From: Mesotoga sp. BH458_6_3_2_1
GTDB lineage: Bacteria > Thermotogota > Thermotogae > Petrotogales > Kosmotogaceae
Reading direction: 5' to 3'
DNA length: 64,000 bases
Assembly (NCBI RefSeq): GCF_003664995.1
Contig: NZ_JFHL01000018.1
Location: 124,001-188,000, forward strand
In this document: in pieces, positions 51,134 through 59,949 of the stretch
How the letters are laid out: every line of letters begins with the position of its first letter
How positions within the stretch are numbered: position 1 is the first letter of the stretch
The notes under the pieces: model-generated
What the model was told of the DNA's origin: nothing
What the model saw: only the letters and a program-made list of their open reading frames with translations
The model's database searches: none
Made by a program: the position numbers and the translations under genes

Positions 51134-53729
51134 CGATCCTGTCTATGACGGCTTCCAATTTCGAAAGATCTTTTCCACCCGCCTGAGCGAAGTCCGGCCT
51201 GCCGCCGCCGCCCCCTCCCAGGTCGTGGGCTATCTTCTTTGCGATTTCTCCTGCCTTGAACCTGTCAGTAAGTTTCTTCTCGACCTTCACGACGAAAGAA
51301 ACGGAATCTTCCAGTTCATTGAAGATGATCACTATGCCGCCACCTTCCTTGCTGAGGAGAACATCTGAACCGTTTCTCAAAGCACTGGATGGCGCGTTCT
51401 CTACTCTTCTGATAAGCAAATTGACGCCTTTGGCCGTCATTCTCTTATCTTTCATTAGAGTATCGCCTGAAAGTAGCTTCTCTTTTAATCTGACAATCTC
51501 CTGTCCGCCCGACCTAAGTTCATCGAGTATGCCCTGAAGCCTCTGAATTATTACATCCTCAGGCACTTCAAGTACTTCTCTGATCGTCCTTTGCCTGTTG
51601 AACAGATTGCGGAAGTACTCGAGGGAAGTGGTTCCCGTTATAGCCTCAATTCTCCTGGTTCCCGCCGCTACGGAGGTCTCCGAGAGAATCTTGAAGAGAC
51701 CGATCTCTCCGGTGTTATTTACATGAGTACCTCCGCACAGTTCTCTACTGAATTCCTCTACAGTGATTACTCGAACCTTGTCGCCGTACTTTTCTTCAAA
51801 GAGGGCCATTACGTCTTCGCCCTTGATTTCGTCGAAGCTCTTCTCTGCCTTATCGACTGCTTTTGCTTTGAGAATCTCTTCGTTAACCATGTCCTCCACA
51901 TCATTTATCTCATCGGTTGACAAAGACTGGAAATGAGAGAAATCGAAGCGCAATCTGTCAGGTAGAACCAGTGAACCAGACTGATGAACGTGGCCACCTA
52001 TGACTTTTCTGAGAGCTGCGTGTAGCAAGTGAGTTGCGGTGTGATTTCTCATTATTGCTTTTCTTCGGTCTGTATCTACGATTAGCCTGGCTTCGTCACT
52101 TACCCGCACAGTTCCTTCTTCGACTGAAATTCTGTGGACTATCATCTCTTGATAAGGGATGAACACACTCTCAACTCTGGCCAGCGCTGATTCGGTCTTA
52201 ATGAGCCCGGTGTCCGTTACCTGTCCGCCTCTTTCGGGGTAGAAGGGAGTCTTTTCGAGGATAACGTCTCCAGTCTCTCCTTGCTTAAGGGCTTCCACGG
52301 CATCCCCGTCCTTCAGAATCGCCACTATGGTCGATCGGTCTTCAAGTCTCGAGTAACCTGTGAATTTTGAGTTGCCGGTAGTTGGAAAGATACTGGAGTA
52401 GACTTCAATGTCTCCCATATATTCCCTGTTTCCCAGCGCCTCTCTTGCCCTCTCCCTCTGCAACTTCATTTCTCTTTCATACCCTTCTCTGTCAAGTGTA
52501 ACGCCTGTATCCGCGACGATCTCTTCGACAAGTTCCAGTGGAAATCCGTAAGTGTCGTGAAGTATGAACAACTCGGAGCCCGACAGTTGCTTCTTATCTA
52601 CCAGAATTGACTTAAGCCTCTTCTCGCCGTTCAACAGAGTCGAAAGAAATCTTTCCTCCTCTTTCATTATGATTTCCTGCGTAAATGAAAGTCGGTTTTT
52701 CAGTTCTGGATAGAAGTTCCCCATCTGCTCTGCGACTGTCTCCACTATTCTGTAAAGAAATGGAGAATCGTAGCCAAGCAAAGAACTGTGCCTTACGGCC
52801 CTCCTTAGGACTCTCCTGAGTACGTAGCCCCGTCCCTCATTGGAGGGTAGTACTCCGTCGGAAACCATGAATGCAATTGATCTAGCATGGTCTGCGATAA
52901 CTTTGATCGAGACGTCAGAGACTTCCTTCTCCTTGTACTTGACACCCAGAAGCTCTTCGATCTTTCTTATTATGGGTATGAACAGGTCAGTATCGAAGTT
53001 TGAGTCGACGTTCTGAAGAATCGAGGCAGCTCGTTCAAGCCCGAATCCGGTATCGATATTCTTTCTTTCTAAGTAGGACAGATTTCCTTCCTCATCCTGA
53101 TTAAACTCGGTAAATACGAGATTCCAGAATTCAAGAAATCTTCCACAGTCACAAGCTGGAGTGCAGTTGTCAGGATCCGGGCAGTTATCTACGTGACCCC
53201 TGTCTATGAAAATCTCTGAATCGGGACCACAAGGACCCGAAGGGCCGGCGGGTCCCCACCAATTATCTGCCTTTCCAAGTCTAACAATCTTCTTCTCGGG
53301 GACTCCGACTTCATCTCTCCATATTGAGAACGCTTCATCGTCATCTAAGTAAATCGAAACCCATAAGCGCTCATCCGGTAGAGCCAAATGCTCTGTAACG
53401 AATTCCCAGGCCCACTTTATTGCTTCTCTCTTGAAATAATCTCCAAATGAGAAGTTTCCCAGCATTTCAAAAAAAGTTTGATGTCTGGGAGTCCTGCCTA
53501 CATTCTCGATGTCGTTGGTTCTCACACACTTTTGGCAAGTTGTGACTCTCTTATATGTGGATTCGACTTTTCCCCAGAAGATTGGTTTGAAAGGAACCAT
53601 GCCCGCAACAGTGAACATTAGTTGTGGATCGTTCGGAATAAGTGAAGCGCTCTGTATTCTTTTGTGGTCCTTCGATTCAAAAAACTTGAGATAACTCTCT
53701 CTTATCTCAGCTCCGGTCATGTATCTCAT
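51120..53729 (-). CDS. alaS: Alanyl-tRNA synthetase
   Basis: Class II synthetase of 869 residues. The catalytic core has MTGAEIRESYLKFFESKDH, FTVAGMVPFKPIFWG, RHQTFFEMLGNFSFGDYFK and GLERAASILQ. The editing domain contributes HTATHLLHAAL and CGGTHVNNTGEIG (zinc/editing ligands), and the C-terminal GGGGGGRPDFAQAGG stretch is the usual C-Ala signature. ATG 53729 follows AGGAGG. A tRNA-Ala(GGC) gene is also in this window at 58.9 kb. Confidence 0.96.
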   Translation of the reverse strand: MRYMTGAEIRESYLKFFESKDHKRIQSASLIPNDPQLMFTVAGMVPFKPIFWGKVESTYKRVTTCQKCVRTNDIENVGRTPRHQTFFEMLGNFSFGDYFKREAIKWAWEFVTEHLALPDERLWVSIYLDDDEAFSIWRDEVGVPEKKIVRLGKADNWWGPAGPSGPCGPDSEIFIDRGHVDNCPDPDNCTPACDCGRFLEFWNLVFTEFNQDEEGNLSYLERKNIDTGFGLERAASILQNVDSNFDTDLFIPIIRKIEELLGVKYKEKEVSDVSIKVIADHARSIAFMVSDGVLPSNEGRGYVLRRVLRRAVRHSSLLGYDSPFLYRIVETVAEQMGNFYPELKNRLSFTQEIIMKEEERFLSTLLNGEKRLKSILVDKKQLSGSELFILHDTYGFPLELVEEIVADTGVTLDREGYEREMKLQRERAREALGNREYMGDIEVYSSIFPTTGNSKFTGYSRLEDRSTIVAILKDGDAVEALKQGETGDVILEKTPFYPERGGQVTDTGLIKTESALARVESVFIPYQEMIVHRISVEEGTVRVSDEARLIVDTDRRKAIMRNHTATHLLHAALRKVIGGHVHQSGSLVLPDRLRFDFSHFQSLSTDEINDVEDMVNEEILKAKAVDKAEKSFDEIKGEDVMALFEEKYGDKVRVITVEEFSRELCGGTHVNNTGEIGLFKILSETSVAAGTRRIEAITGTTSLEYFRNLFNRQRTIREVLEVPEDVIIQRLQGILDELRSGGQEIVRLKEKLLSGDTLMKDKRMTAKGVNLLIRRVENAPSSALRNGSDVLLSKEGGGIVIIFNELEDSVSFVVKVEKKLTDRFKAGEIAKKIAHDLGGGGGGRPDFAQAGGKDLSKLEAVIDRIDEYL

Positions 53730-53741
53730 TGGTCTGCCTCC

Positions 53742-54596
53742 TCAAGTCAAAAGAGTAAGGAATATGTAGAACATAGGTGTCACAAAAAGAACACCATCTA
53801 TACGATCTAGCATACCACCATGGCCGGGAAGTAGATTGCCGGAATCTTTAACGCCGTGATATCTCTTGAATGACGACTCCGCAATATCTCCGATAGTGCC
53901 AAATACAGACACTACAATCGCCAGCACCATGAAATGGGGTATCCCAAGATCGGGTCCGTTGTAGAGTCCCACTAACTTACTTATGTAGACGAAAAGAAAC
54001 ATGAAGAGGAGAGTGGTCACATATCCTCCGATTACACCTTCGAGACTTTTCTTGGGGCTGTAACTTGGAGATATTCTGATCCGACCGAAGCGTTTCCCGA
54101 AGAAATACGCTCCTGTATCAAAGAGCCATACAGACGTAAGCGACATCAGTGCCATTGAGGCGCCGAATCCAAGATAGATATGATAGAAGAATGCCAGATC
54201 GAAACCCACATAAATCAACGAAAAGACGGCATTCGCAATTATCTCTTTTGCGCTCCTAACATCCGCAACGGTCACGACTACTATGGAAGTGAGTGAAATC
54301 ACACCAACCGCAAATATCAGTTCCGGTCTAGGCGCCGCCGATTCAACGTTTCCAAATCTGTCGAGAAGTATCCCATATACAACAATTATCGCGGGGATAA
54401 CTCCCGAAAGAGCAATTCGGACGGTTTGATGATCGTTTCCCTTCAAAGCGAACTTCAGATATTCATAGTTCGAAAAGAGAACCACGGCAGAAACCAGACC
54501 TATGAAGGAGTAGTAGTTAACGAAACACAGAATCACGAAAGGAGCAACAACAGCAGCTGTAATTATTCTGATATTTGTCTCCGAGGTCTTCTTCAT
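53742..54596 (-). CDS. cdsA: Phosphatidate cytidylyltransferase
   Basis: Integral membrane enzyme of 284 residues making CDP-diacylglycerol. Several hydrophobic segments precede the signature SYSPKKSLEGVIGGYVTT and SVFGTIGDIAESSFKRYHGVKDSGNLLPGHGGMLDRIDG near the C-terminus (each written here in parts as seen). Its start codon overlaps the uppS stop. Full length. Confidence 0.94.
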   Translation of the reverse strand: MKKTSETNIRIITAAVVAPFVILCFVNYYSFIGLVSAVVLFSNYEYLKFALKGNDHQTVRIALSGVIPAIIVVYGILLDRFGNVESAAPRPELIFAVGVISLTSIVVVTVADVRSAKEIIANAVFSLIYVGFDLAFFYHIYLGFGASMALMSLTSVWLFDTGAYFFGKRFGRIRISPSYSPKKSLEGVIGGYVTTLLFMFLFVYISKLVGLYNGPDLGIPHFMVLAIVVSVFGTIGDIAESSFKRYHGVKDSGNLLPGHGGMLDRIDGVLFVTPMFYIFLTLLT

Positions 54597-55279
54597 CAGC
54601 TCAATGCACCAAACCTTCTCTTCCTTTTAGAGTACTCTTCAACTATCTTCACAAATTCCCATTTTGTGAAATCGGGCCACAACGTCCTGGTGAAGAATAG
54701 CTCGCTGTAAACCGACTGCCAGGTCAAGAAGTTGCTGATTCTCTCTTCACCAGAAGTTCTTACTATAAGATCCGGTTCAGGTACATCGGGAAGATATAAG
54801 TTCTCACTTATGTCCTCCTCCGATACCCTTCGCTTTCCACTATCCAGAACTCTGTTGACGGAATCGACAATCTCGGCCCTTCCTCCGTAATTCAAAGCAA
54901 CAATAACATCCAGTTTTCTGCACGAGGAAGTTTTTTTCTCGATTTCTTCAGTGAAGTTCATGAGTTTCAAGGGAAGCTCATTCAGTCTTCCGATGAAACG
55001 CATTCTAACACCCTCTTGGAGCATATTGTCAAGCTTGCTACTTATGTAAATGAGCATAAGTTCAAAAAGAAAATCAACCTCTTGTCGTGGGCGCCGCCAG
55101 TTTTCTGTAGAGAACGCATAGAGTGTTACGTATCGTATTCCTAGATCGGCACACCAGTGGGAGGCAGAATCTGCAATTTCTGCCCCTTTTTTATGTCCCT
55201 CAATTCTTTCAAGCCCTCTTTTCTTTGCCCAGCGGCCGTTTCCATCCATAATGAAGGAAACATGAACGGGAAGTGCCAT
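54596..55279 (-). CDS. uppS: Isoprenyl transferase (undecaprenyl diphosphate synthase)
   Basis: Protein of 227 residues: HVSFIMDGNGRWAKKRGLER contains the catalytic Asp and the FPP-binding region, YVTLYAFSTENWRRP and LIVRTSGEERISNFLTWQ are the other conserved regions, and SELFFT lies near the end. Makes the C55 carrier lipid for peptidoglycan. Overlaps frr by a base (TAATG). Confidence 0.95.
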   Translation of the reverse strand: MALPVHVSFIMDGNGRWAKKRGLERIEGHKKGAEIADSASHWCADLGIRYVTLYAFSTENWRRPRQEVDFLFELMLIYISSKLDNMLQEGVRMRFIGRLNELPLKLMNFTEEIEKKTSSCRKLDVIVALNYGGRAEIVDSVNRVLDSGKRRVSEEDISENLYLPDVPEPDLIVRTSGEERISNFLTWQSVYSELFFTRTLWPDFTKWEFVKIVEEYSKRKRRFGALS

Positions 55280-55833
55280 TAAAAGTCCATAATCTCCTTG
55301 CTCTTCTTTTCGAAAGCATTGTCCATCTCTTCTATATACTTATTCGTGAGATCTTGAATATCATCCTCAAATTTCTTGAGGTCGTCTTCAGTCATCTCTG
55401 AGGCCTTCTCCAAATCCCTTGCTTCCTTGATTGCATCTCTTCGAATGTTTCGAATTGCTATCTTCCCCTTCTCGGCGTTGTCTCTTGCAAGCTTCACCCA
55501 TTTTTCTCTCTGTTCCGTTGTCGGTATCGGAAAATTCAGTTTGATGTTGACTCCATCATTGATGGGTGTAAGATCAAGCTTTGAGCCGAATATTGCCTTC
55601 TCTATCTGACCCAAAACGGTCTTATCCCACGGCTTGATTATAAGAGACCTGTCCTCTGTCGCTGTAACCGTTGCCATTTGATTGATAGGAGTCGGGACCC
55701 CATAGTAGTCGACTTTTACGGACTCTAGAAGGGCAGGAGAAGGTCTGCCCGTTCTCATCTGACCATACTCTTCGACGATCTTTTCAACGCTCTTCTTCAT
55801 TCTGCTTTCAGCTTCTTTCAGCAGGCTACTCAT
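55279..55833 (-). CDS. frr: Ribosome recycling factor
   Basis: Protein of 184 residues. [38 protein letters not shown] and [21 protein letters not shown] lead into the C-terminal helical region [15 protein letters not shown]. All are family hallmarks. ATG 55833 has GGGAGG seven bases upstream; the six-codon longer frame includes that site. First gene of the seven-gene operon running to mutL. Confidence 0.96.
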   Translation of the reverse strand: MSSLLKEAESRMKKSVEKIVEEYGQMRTGRPSPALLESVKVDYYGVPTPINQMATVTATEDRSLIIKPWDKTVLGQIEKAIFGSKLDLTPINDGVNIKLNFPIPTTEQREKWVKLARDNAEKGKIAIRNIRRDAIKEARDLEKASEMTEDDLKKFEDDIQDLTNKYIEEMDNAFEKKSKEIMDF

Positions 55834-55990
55834 GATCTTCCTCCCTTTCATCCGTTTGTCAACGGAATTATATCATGTAAGCCGTTTCCTATTGGCAGCG
55901 ACAGAACTCCGAAAAGGTTTGTTAGTTGAATTGGGTAGTCTATTCTGGTAAAATCATACAGGTGCTCTAACCATGACAGGAGGTATGTAA

Positions 55991-56383
55991 ATGTTTTCAA
56001 TCCTTAGTTTCATAGCATATGCCCCAGCAGGAGATGTTGCAGCTCCTACGGCAGATGCAGGGGCTGCGACCAGCGGGGGATTCTCAGGGATAATCATCTG
56101 GCTAGTCCTAATGGTTGCTTTCTTCTATTTCTTGATAATTATGCCTCAGAGAAAGAGGGATAAGCAGTTCAAGCAGATGATGGAGAAGCTTAAGGTTGGC
56201 GATAAAGTCGTAACGGCCGGTGGAATAATCGGGAAGATTACCATGATAAAACCGGATAGTCTCAGGATCAGGACCGGTACCGGTACGGAACTGGACGTTA
56301 CAAGAAAGGCGATCGCCGTTGTAGTGAACAAGGGCGAGAATGAAAAGGAAGAAGTAGAACCCGATGTAAACGTAAAGCAGTAA
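55991..56383 (+). CDS. yajC: Preprotein translocase subunit YajC
   Basis: A 130-residue single-span membrane protein. IIWLVLMVAFFYFLIIMPQR is followed by KRDKQFKQMMEKLKVGDKVV and TAGGIIGKI, the YajC signature. The C-terminus is acidic and lysine-rich. AGGAGGT precedes ATG. Opens the yajC-secD-secF cluster. Confidence 0.95.
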   Translation: MFSILSFIAYAPAGDVAAPTADAGAATSGGFSGIIIWLVLMVAFFYFLIIMPQRKRDKQFKQMMEKLKVGDKVVTAGGIIGKITMIKPDSLRIRTGTGTELDVTRKAIAVVVNKGENEKEEVEPDVNVKQ

Positions 56384-56449
56384 TAGTTTGAGTTATATTC
56401 GTAGATATTGGAAGGGGGTGTCTGTCCGAGTCTTTCGGGCAAAGTCCGT

Positions 56450-57955
56450 ATGAGAGCAAACCAAAAACGCTTGATCGTTACCGTAGTGGTTTTGATAGCA
56501 GCATTACTTCCGCTGCTCATACCTCACGGTAGTGCACCAGCCGAAAGCAGCTTCCTGGATAAGCTAGCTGCAAACATCAAGTTAGGGCTTGATATAAAGG
56601 GTGGAGCTCTTCTTGAGTACCAAATGCTTACTGATGTGTCGGATTCAGAGATGAATGCTCTTGCAGACAGGGTCATAGAGGTCTTGAGAGCAAGATTGGA
56701 TGCTGCAGGGTTCACTGAAGCGACAGTCGAAAAAGTAACCGCAGGAATTTCCTTTGGAGAGGATATTCCACCTGTAAGAGTAAGAGTCCAGATTCCTGGT
56801 ATAACTGATGTTTCAAGAGCGGAGAATCTGGTTGGAAAGACCGGGAGGCTTTACTTTGCAGATGTTCTGGCGATAGAGACTTCGGTCTCGACTCCCTCTA
56901 TCCCTGCAGGAATGTCCCTAGAGATCAGCAGAAGAAAGCTTCAGGGAGCCGAACCTTACTGGGTGAAGGAGCTTCACTACGGAGAATACACAGGCGGAGT
57001 GCAGAACAATACCTGGTATTTCATCAGTCCGATGGTGAGTGTCGGTTCAAGCTATGCAGAACTTGACGGAAGTGTAGTTACCGATGCCAAGGCCCTTGTC
57101 AACAATCAGCCGAGACCCGGTCAAGGCAGATTCATGGTTTCTCTGAAGTTCAGTTCCGAAGGGGCAAAAACCTTCAGAGATATTACGTCTGTAAAGTCGA
57201 CTTACACCGATACAGATATGAAGAAGAGACTTGCGATAGTACTCGATGACAGGGTAATAATCGCTCCTCTTGTCCAATCCCAGATTTCTGACGGGAACGC
57301 AGTGATTGAAGGACTTAATACTATTGAAGAGGCTAGAGAAGTCTCGATTTTGGTTGGGAGCGGAAATCTTCCTGTTGATCTTGCGTCCTTCAACAAAAGG
57401 GTTCTCTCTCCCACACTTGGAAGAGATATAATCAGTTCAAGTCTTTGGGCCGGAGTGGCCGGAATAGTAATAATCATGATCTACATGGTTATTTTCTACA
57501 AGAAGATGGGTCTCGTAGCCGATCTGGCTCTTCTGTACAACGCGATTCTTCTCTTTGGAATGATTTCTTTGACCGGTTCGATCCTAACCTTGCCCGGTAT
57601 AGCGGGTATTGTTCTGACCATAGGAATGACAGTTGATGGAAACGTCCTTATTTTCGAGAGGATAAAGGAAGAATTAAGGTTGGGCAAGACACCGGAAAAC
57701 GCAATTGACTCTGCTTTCTCTAAAGTCGTCTGGACCATTTTCGATGCCAATCTGACCACGATACTTGCAGGACTCGTTCTTTATTACTTTGGAACGGGGA
57801 CAGTTAAAGGGTTTGCCATTACCTTGATAATTGGTGTTATAGGTGCGATGTTTACCAACATAGTGGTATCCAGAACGGTGCTCGCCGGGATGGCGGGAAG
57901 TCTCAAGCCTCATCGTTATGTTGAAGTTGAAACAGAAGGGAGAGATGCGAGATGA
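56450..57955 (+). CDS. secD: Protein translocase subunit SecD
   Basis: RND-type translocation motor of 501 residues. N-terminal helix, KLGLDIKGGALLEYQ (D1 motif), a periplasmic domain with RVQIPGITDVSRAENLVGKT, then six-helix part with GMTVDGNVLIFERIKEELR and ANLTTILAGLVLYYFGTGTVKGFA. The ATG at 56450 is preferred, but the best ribosome binding site (GAAGGGGGTG, 56409-56418) is over 30 bases away, with a small hairpin GTCCGA/TCGGGC between. An upstream TTG at 56408 would put 14 odd residues before the basic N-terminus. Confidence 0.93.
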   Translation: MRANQKRLIVTVVVLIAALLPLLIPHGSAPAESSFLDKLAANIKLGLDIKGGALLEYQMLTDVSDSEMNALADRVIEVLRARLDAAGFTEATVEKVTAGISFGEDIPPVRVRVQIPGITDVSRAENLVGKTGRLYFADVLAIETSVSTPSIPAGMSLEISRRKLQGAEPYWVKELHYGEYTGGVQNNTWYFISPMVSVGSSYAELDGSVVTDAKALVNNQPRPGQGRFMVSLKFSSEGAKTFRDITSVKSTYTDTDMKKRLAIVLDDRVIIAPLVQSQISDGNAVIEGLNTIEEAREVSILVGSGNLPVDLASFNKRVLSPTLGRDIISSSLWAGVAGIVIIMIYMVIFYKKMGLVADLALLYNAILLFGMISLTGSILTLPGIAGIVLTIGMTVDGNVLIFERIKEELRLGKTPENAIDSAFSKVVWTIFDANLTTILAGLVLYYFGTGTVKGFAITLIIGVIGAMFTNIVVSRTVLAGMAGSLKPHRYVEVETEGRDAR

Positions 57956-58872
57956 CCTTCAAGACAGACTTCGTTGGAAAAAGAAAGTACTTTATTGCTC
58001 TTTCCCTAGTTTTGATAGTCGTTTCGATCGTTTTTATCTTCACTAGAGGCTTCAATTTTGGTGTAGATTTCACGGGCGGAATCGAAATCAGCGTATCTGT
58101 TCCTGATGTTGAAATGACTGTGGCAGAGATGAGAGAGCTACTCAGTGCAGAGGATCCTGATTTTGCGGCCGCACGGATAATCAAGCAGAGACCCCTGATT
58201 GAGGAGGGTTCATCTGAGCAGAGAAGCCGATTCTCAATTATCGTCAATACTTCTGAAAGCGAAGAGTCAGTGACGGATAAGATGATAGCCGGTCTTGAGA
58301 GTGAGGGAGTAAGTAGAAGTAATATTCTCTCAGTAAGTACTATCTCCGGCTATGCTGCACAGGAAATAAGAGGCTATGCCTGGATCGCCGTTATAGTATC
58401 CATGGCGCTTCTTCTGCTTTATATAACCATAAGATTCAAGTTCTCCTTTGGAGTCGGCGCACTGTTGACGCTTGTTCATGACGTCATAATCGTTATGGGT
58501 TTCTACAGCATTTTTGGAATCGAGTTCAATGCGCCGGTCGTTGCTTCGATTCTTACCCTCGTCGGATACTCTTTGAATGACACAATAGTAGTCTACGACA
58601 GGATAAGGGAGAACACTAAGAAGATGAGAGGCAAGACCATAGAGACAGTAGTCAACACAAGCATCAACGATGTGATAGTCAGGTCTATCAACACCTCTTT
58701 GACTACGTTCCTTGCTGTTCTCACGCTATTCATATTCTCTGGAGAAGTTTTGAGGCCATTTGCCTTCGGAATGCTGGTCGGTGTTGTAGTTGGAACATAC
58801 TCCTCTCTGTATATCTCAAGTCCGATCGTTATCGAGTGGCTCAAGAGATCTGAGAATAGAGGACATGCTTGA
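57952..58872 (+). CDS. secF: Protein translocase subunit SecF
   Basis: Protein of 306 residues with six predicted helices. GFNFGVDFTGGIEISV is the SecF D-motif, followed by SVSTISGYAAQEIRGYAWIAV and GYSLNDTIVVYDRIREN. Its ATG overlaps the secD stop (ATGA). Confidence 0.95.
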   Translation: MTFKTDFVGKRKYFIALSLVLIVVSIVFIFTRGFNFGVDFTGGIEISVSVPDVEMTVAEMRELLSAEDPDFAAARIIKQRPLIEEGSSEQRSRFSIIVNTSESEESVTDKMIAGLESEGVSRSNILSVSTISGYAAQEIRGYAWIAVIVSMALLLLYITIRFKFSFGVGALLTLVHDVIIVMGFYSIFGIEFNAPVVASILTLVGYSLNDTIVVYDRIRENTKKMRGKTIETVVNTSINDVIVRSINTSLTTFLAVLTLFIFSGEVLRPFAFGMLVGVVVGTYSSLYISSPIVIEWLKRSENRGHA

Positions 58873-58886
58873 TCGTTGTCTACCTC

Positions 58887-58915
58887 TTGAAAAGTGAAAC
58901 TTGGTAGAGTATAAT
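58887..58915 (+). promoter_or_regulatory. tRNA-Ala promoter
   Basis: TTGAAA (58887-58892), 17 bases, TATAAT (58910-58915), 12 bases before the mature tRNA 5' end. Confidence 0.8.
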
Positions 58916-58926
58916 TTTTTCAGAGT

Positions 58927-59002
58927 GGGGACGTAGCGCAGTTGGGAGCGCGATACAATGGCATTGTATAGGCCGAGGGTTCGAATCCCTTCGTCTCCAC
59001 CA
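58927..59002 (+). tRNA. tRNA-Ala (anticodon GGC)
   Basis: Complete cloverleaf of 76 bases with CCA encoded. Acceptor stem GGGGACG / CGTCTCC contains the G3-U70 pair that identifies alanine tRNA. The anticodon arm is ATACA-ATGGCAT-TGTAT with anticodon GGC, and the T arm contains TTCGAAT. Confidence 0.97.
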
Positions 59003-59003
59003 G

Positions 59004-59031
59004 GCGGGGAACGTGAGTTCTCCGCTTTTTT
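59004..59031 (+). terminator. Terminator after tRNA-Ala
   Basis: GCGGGGAAC / GTTCTCCGC form a 9-base-pair stem (one G-U) with a GTGA loop, followed by TTTTTT. Confidence 0.88.
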
Positions 59032-59046
59032 GTTAGGGTGATCCGG

Positions 59047-59949
59047 ATGAAGGGAATTATTCTGGCTTGCGTGGCCCTTCTCTCTATTTCGGTATCGGCT
59101 TCTGTCTTTTTCACTGATGATGGTAGAGCCGTAGAGAGAATAGTCGAGGTTCTAGAGAATGCGAAGGAAGAAGTTGTCCTTGTGTCATATTCTTTGGATG
59201 AGCAGGAGATAATAGCTTGCCTGAATCGCCTCCAAAGGAGAGGTGTGAAGATCGCTGCGATGATAGACAATTCGACCGTGTCGAGAGTCTTCGAGAAATC
59301 TCCGGAGTTTAGAATTTCGACCGATACGTCTGCAGCTCTCGTTCATTCGAAGTTTCTTGTCGTTGACAGAAGAATAGTTGTCTTCGGAACTGGAAATTTT
59401 ACCGAAGGTAGCCTCAGAGAGGACTCAAACAGCTTCATGATTTTCGAATCTGCCCGACTTGCCACGTTGTTTCTTGACTATTACAGTGCAATCGAAAGCG
59501 GCAACTCCAGAAGAATGACCAGAATCGAAAACATGGTCTTCTTTCTATGTCCCTCTGAAGAAGCACGTAAGCATGTTATCAATGAGCTCACGAAGGCAAG
59601 AAAGGAAATCCGATTTGGCATGTTTGCTTTTACCGATCCCCAGGTACTCGCCGCTCTGAAATTCTGCGCTTCCAGGGGTGTAAGAGTCATAGGGGTAATC
59701 GACAGCTGGAACGACGACTCTCCCTTGAAAGACTATCTCACTTCGGGAATGGAAGTGTCTGAATCGACGTCTATTACGGTCCATGACAAAACATTCGTGG
59801 TCGATGGAAGAGTTGTGATTACTGGCTCGGCAAATGCTTCTCTAAGCGGCTGGGGGAAAAATCGCGAAATTGTTGCTATAATCGAGTCCAGAGATCTTGC
59901 ACAGGAGTTTGTGAATCACTTCGAATACATCAGGGGGGTCTCGAAATGA
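59047..59949 (+). CDS. Phospholipase D-like protein with two HKD motifs, exported
   Basis: Protein of 300 residues. A signal peptide (about 1-18) is followed by two PLD repeats, each with a full HxKx4D motif: VHSKFLVVDRR with GTGNFTEGS, and VHDKTFVVDGR with GSANASLSGWG. Secreted two-domain PLDs of this size include nucleases and phospholipases. ATG 59047 follows GGGTGA. It sits directly after the tRNA terminator; its stop overlaps nadE as ATGA. Confidence 0.87.
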   Translation: MKGIILACVALLSISVSASVFFTDDGRAVERIVEVLENAKEEVVLVSYSLDEQEIIACLNRLQRRGVKIAAMIDNSTVSRVFEKSPEFRISTDTSAALVHSKFLVVDRRIVVFGTGNFTEGSLREDSNSFMIFESARLATLFLDYYSAIESGNSRRMTRIENMVFFLCPSEEARKHVINELTKARKEIRFGMFAFTDPQVLAALKFCASRGVRVIGVIDSWNDDSPLKDYLTSGMEVSESTSITVHDKTFVVDGRVVITGSANASLSGWGKNREIVAIIESRDLAQEFVNHFEYIRGVSK

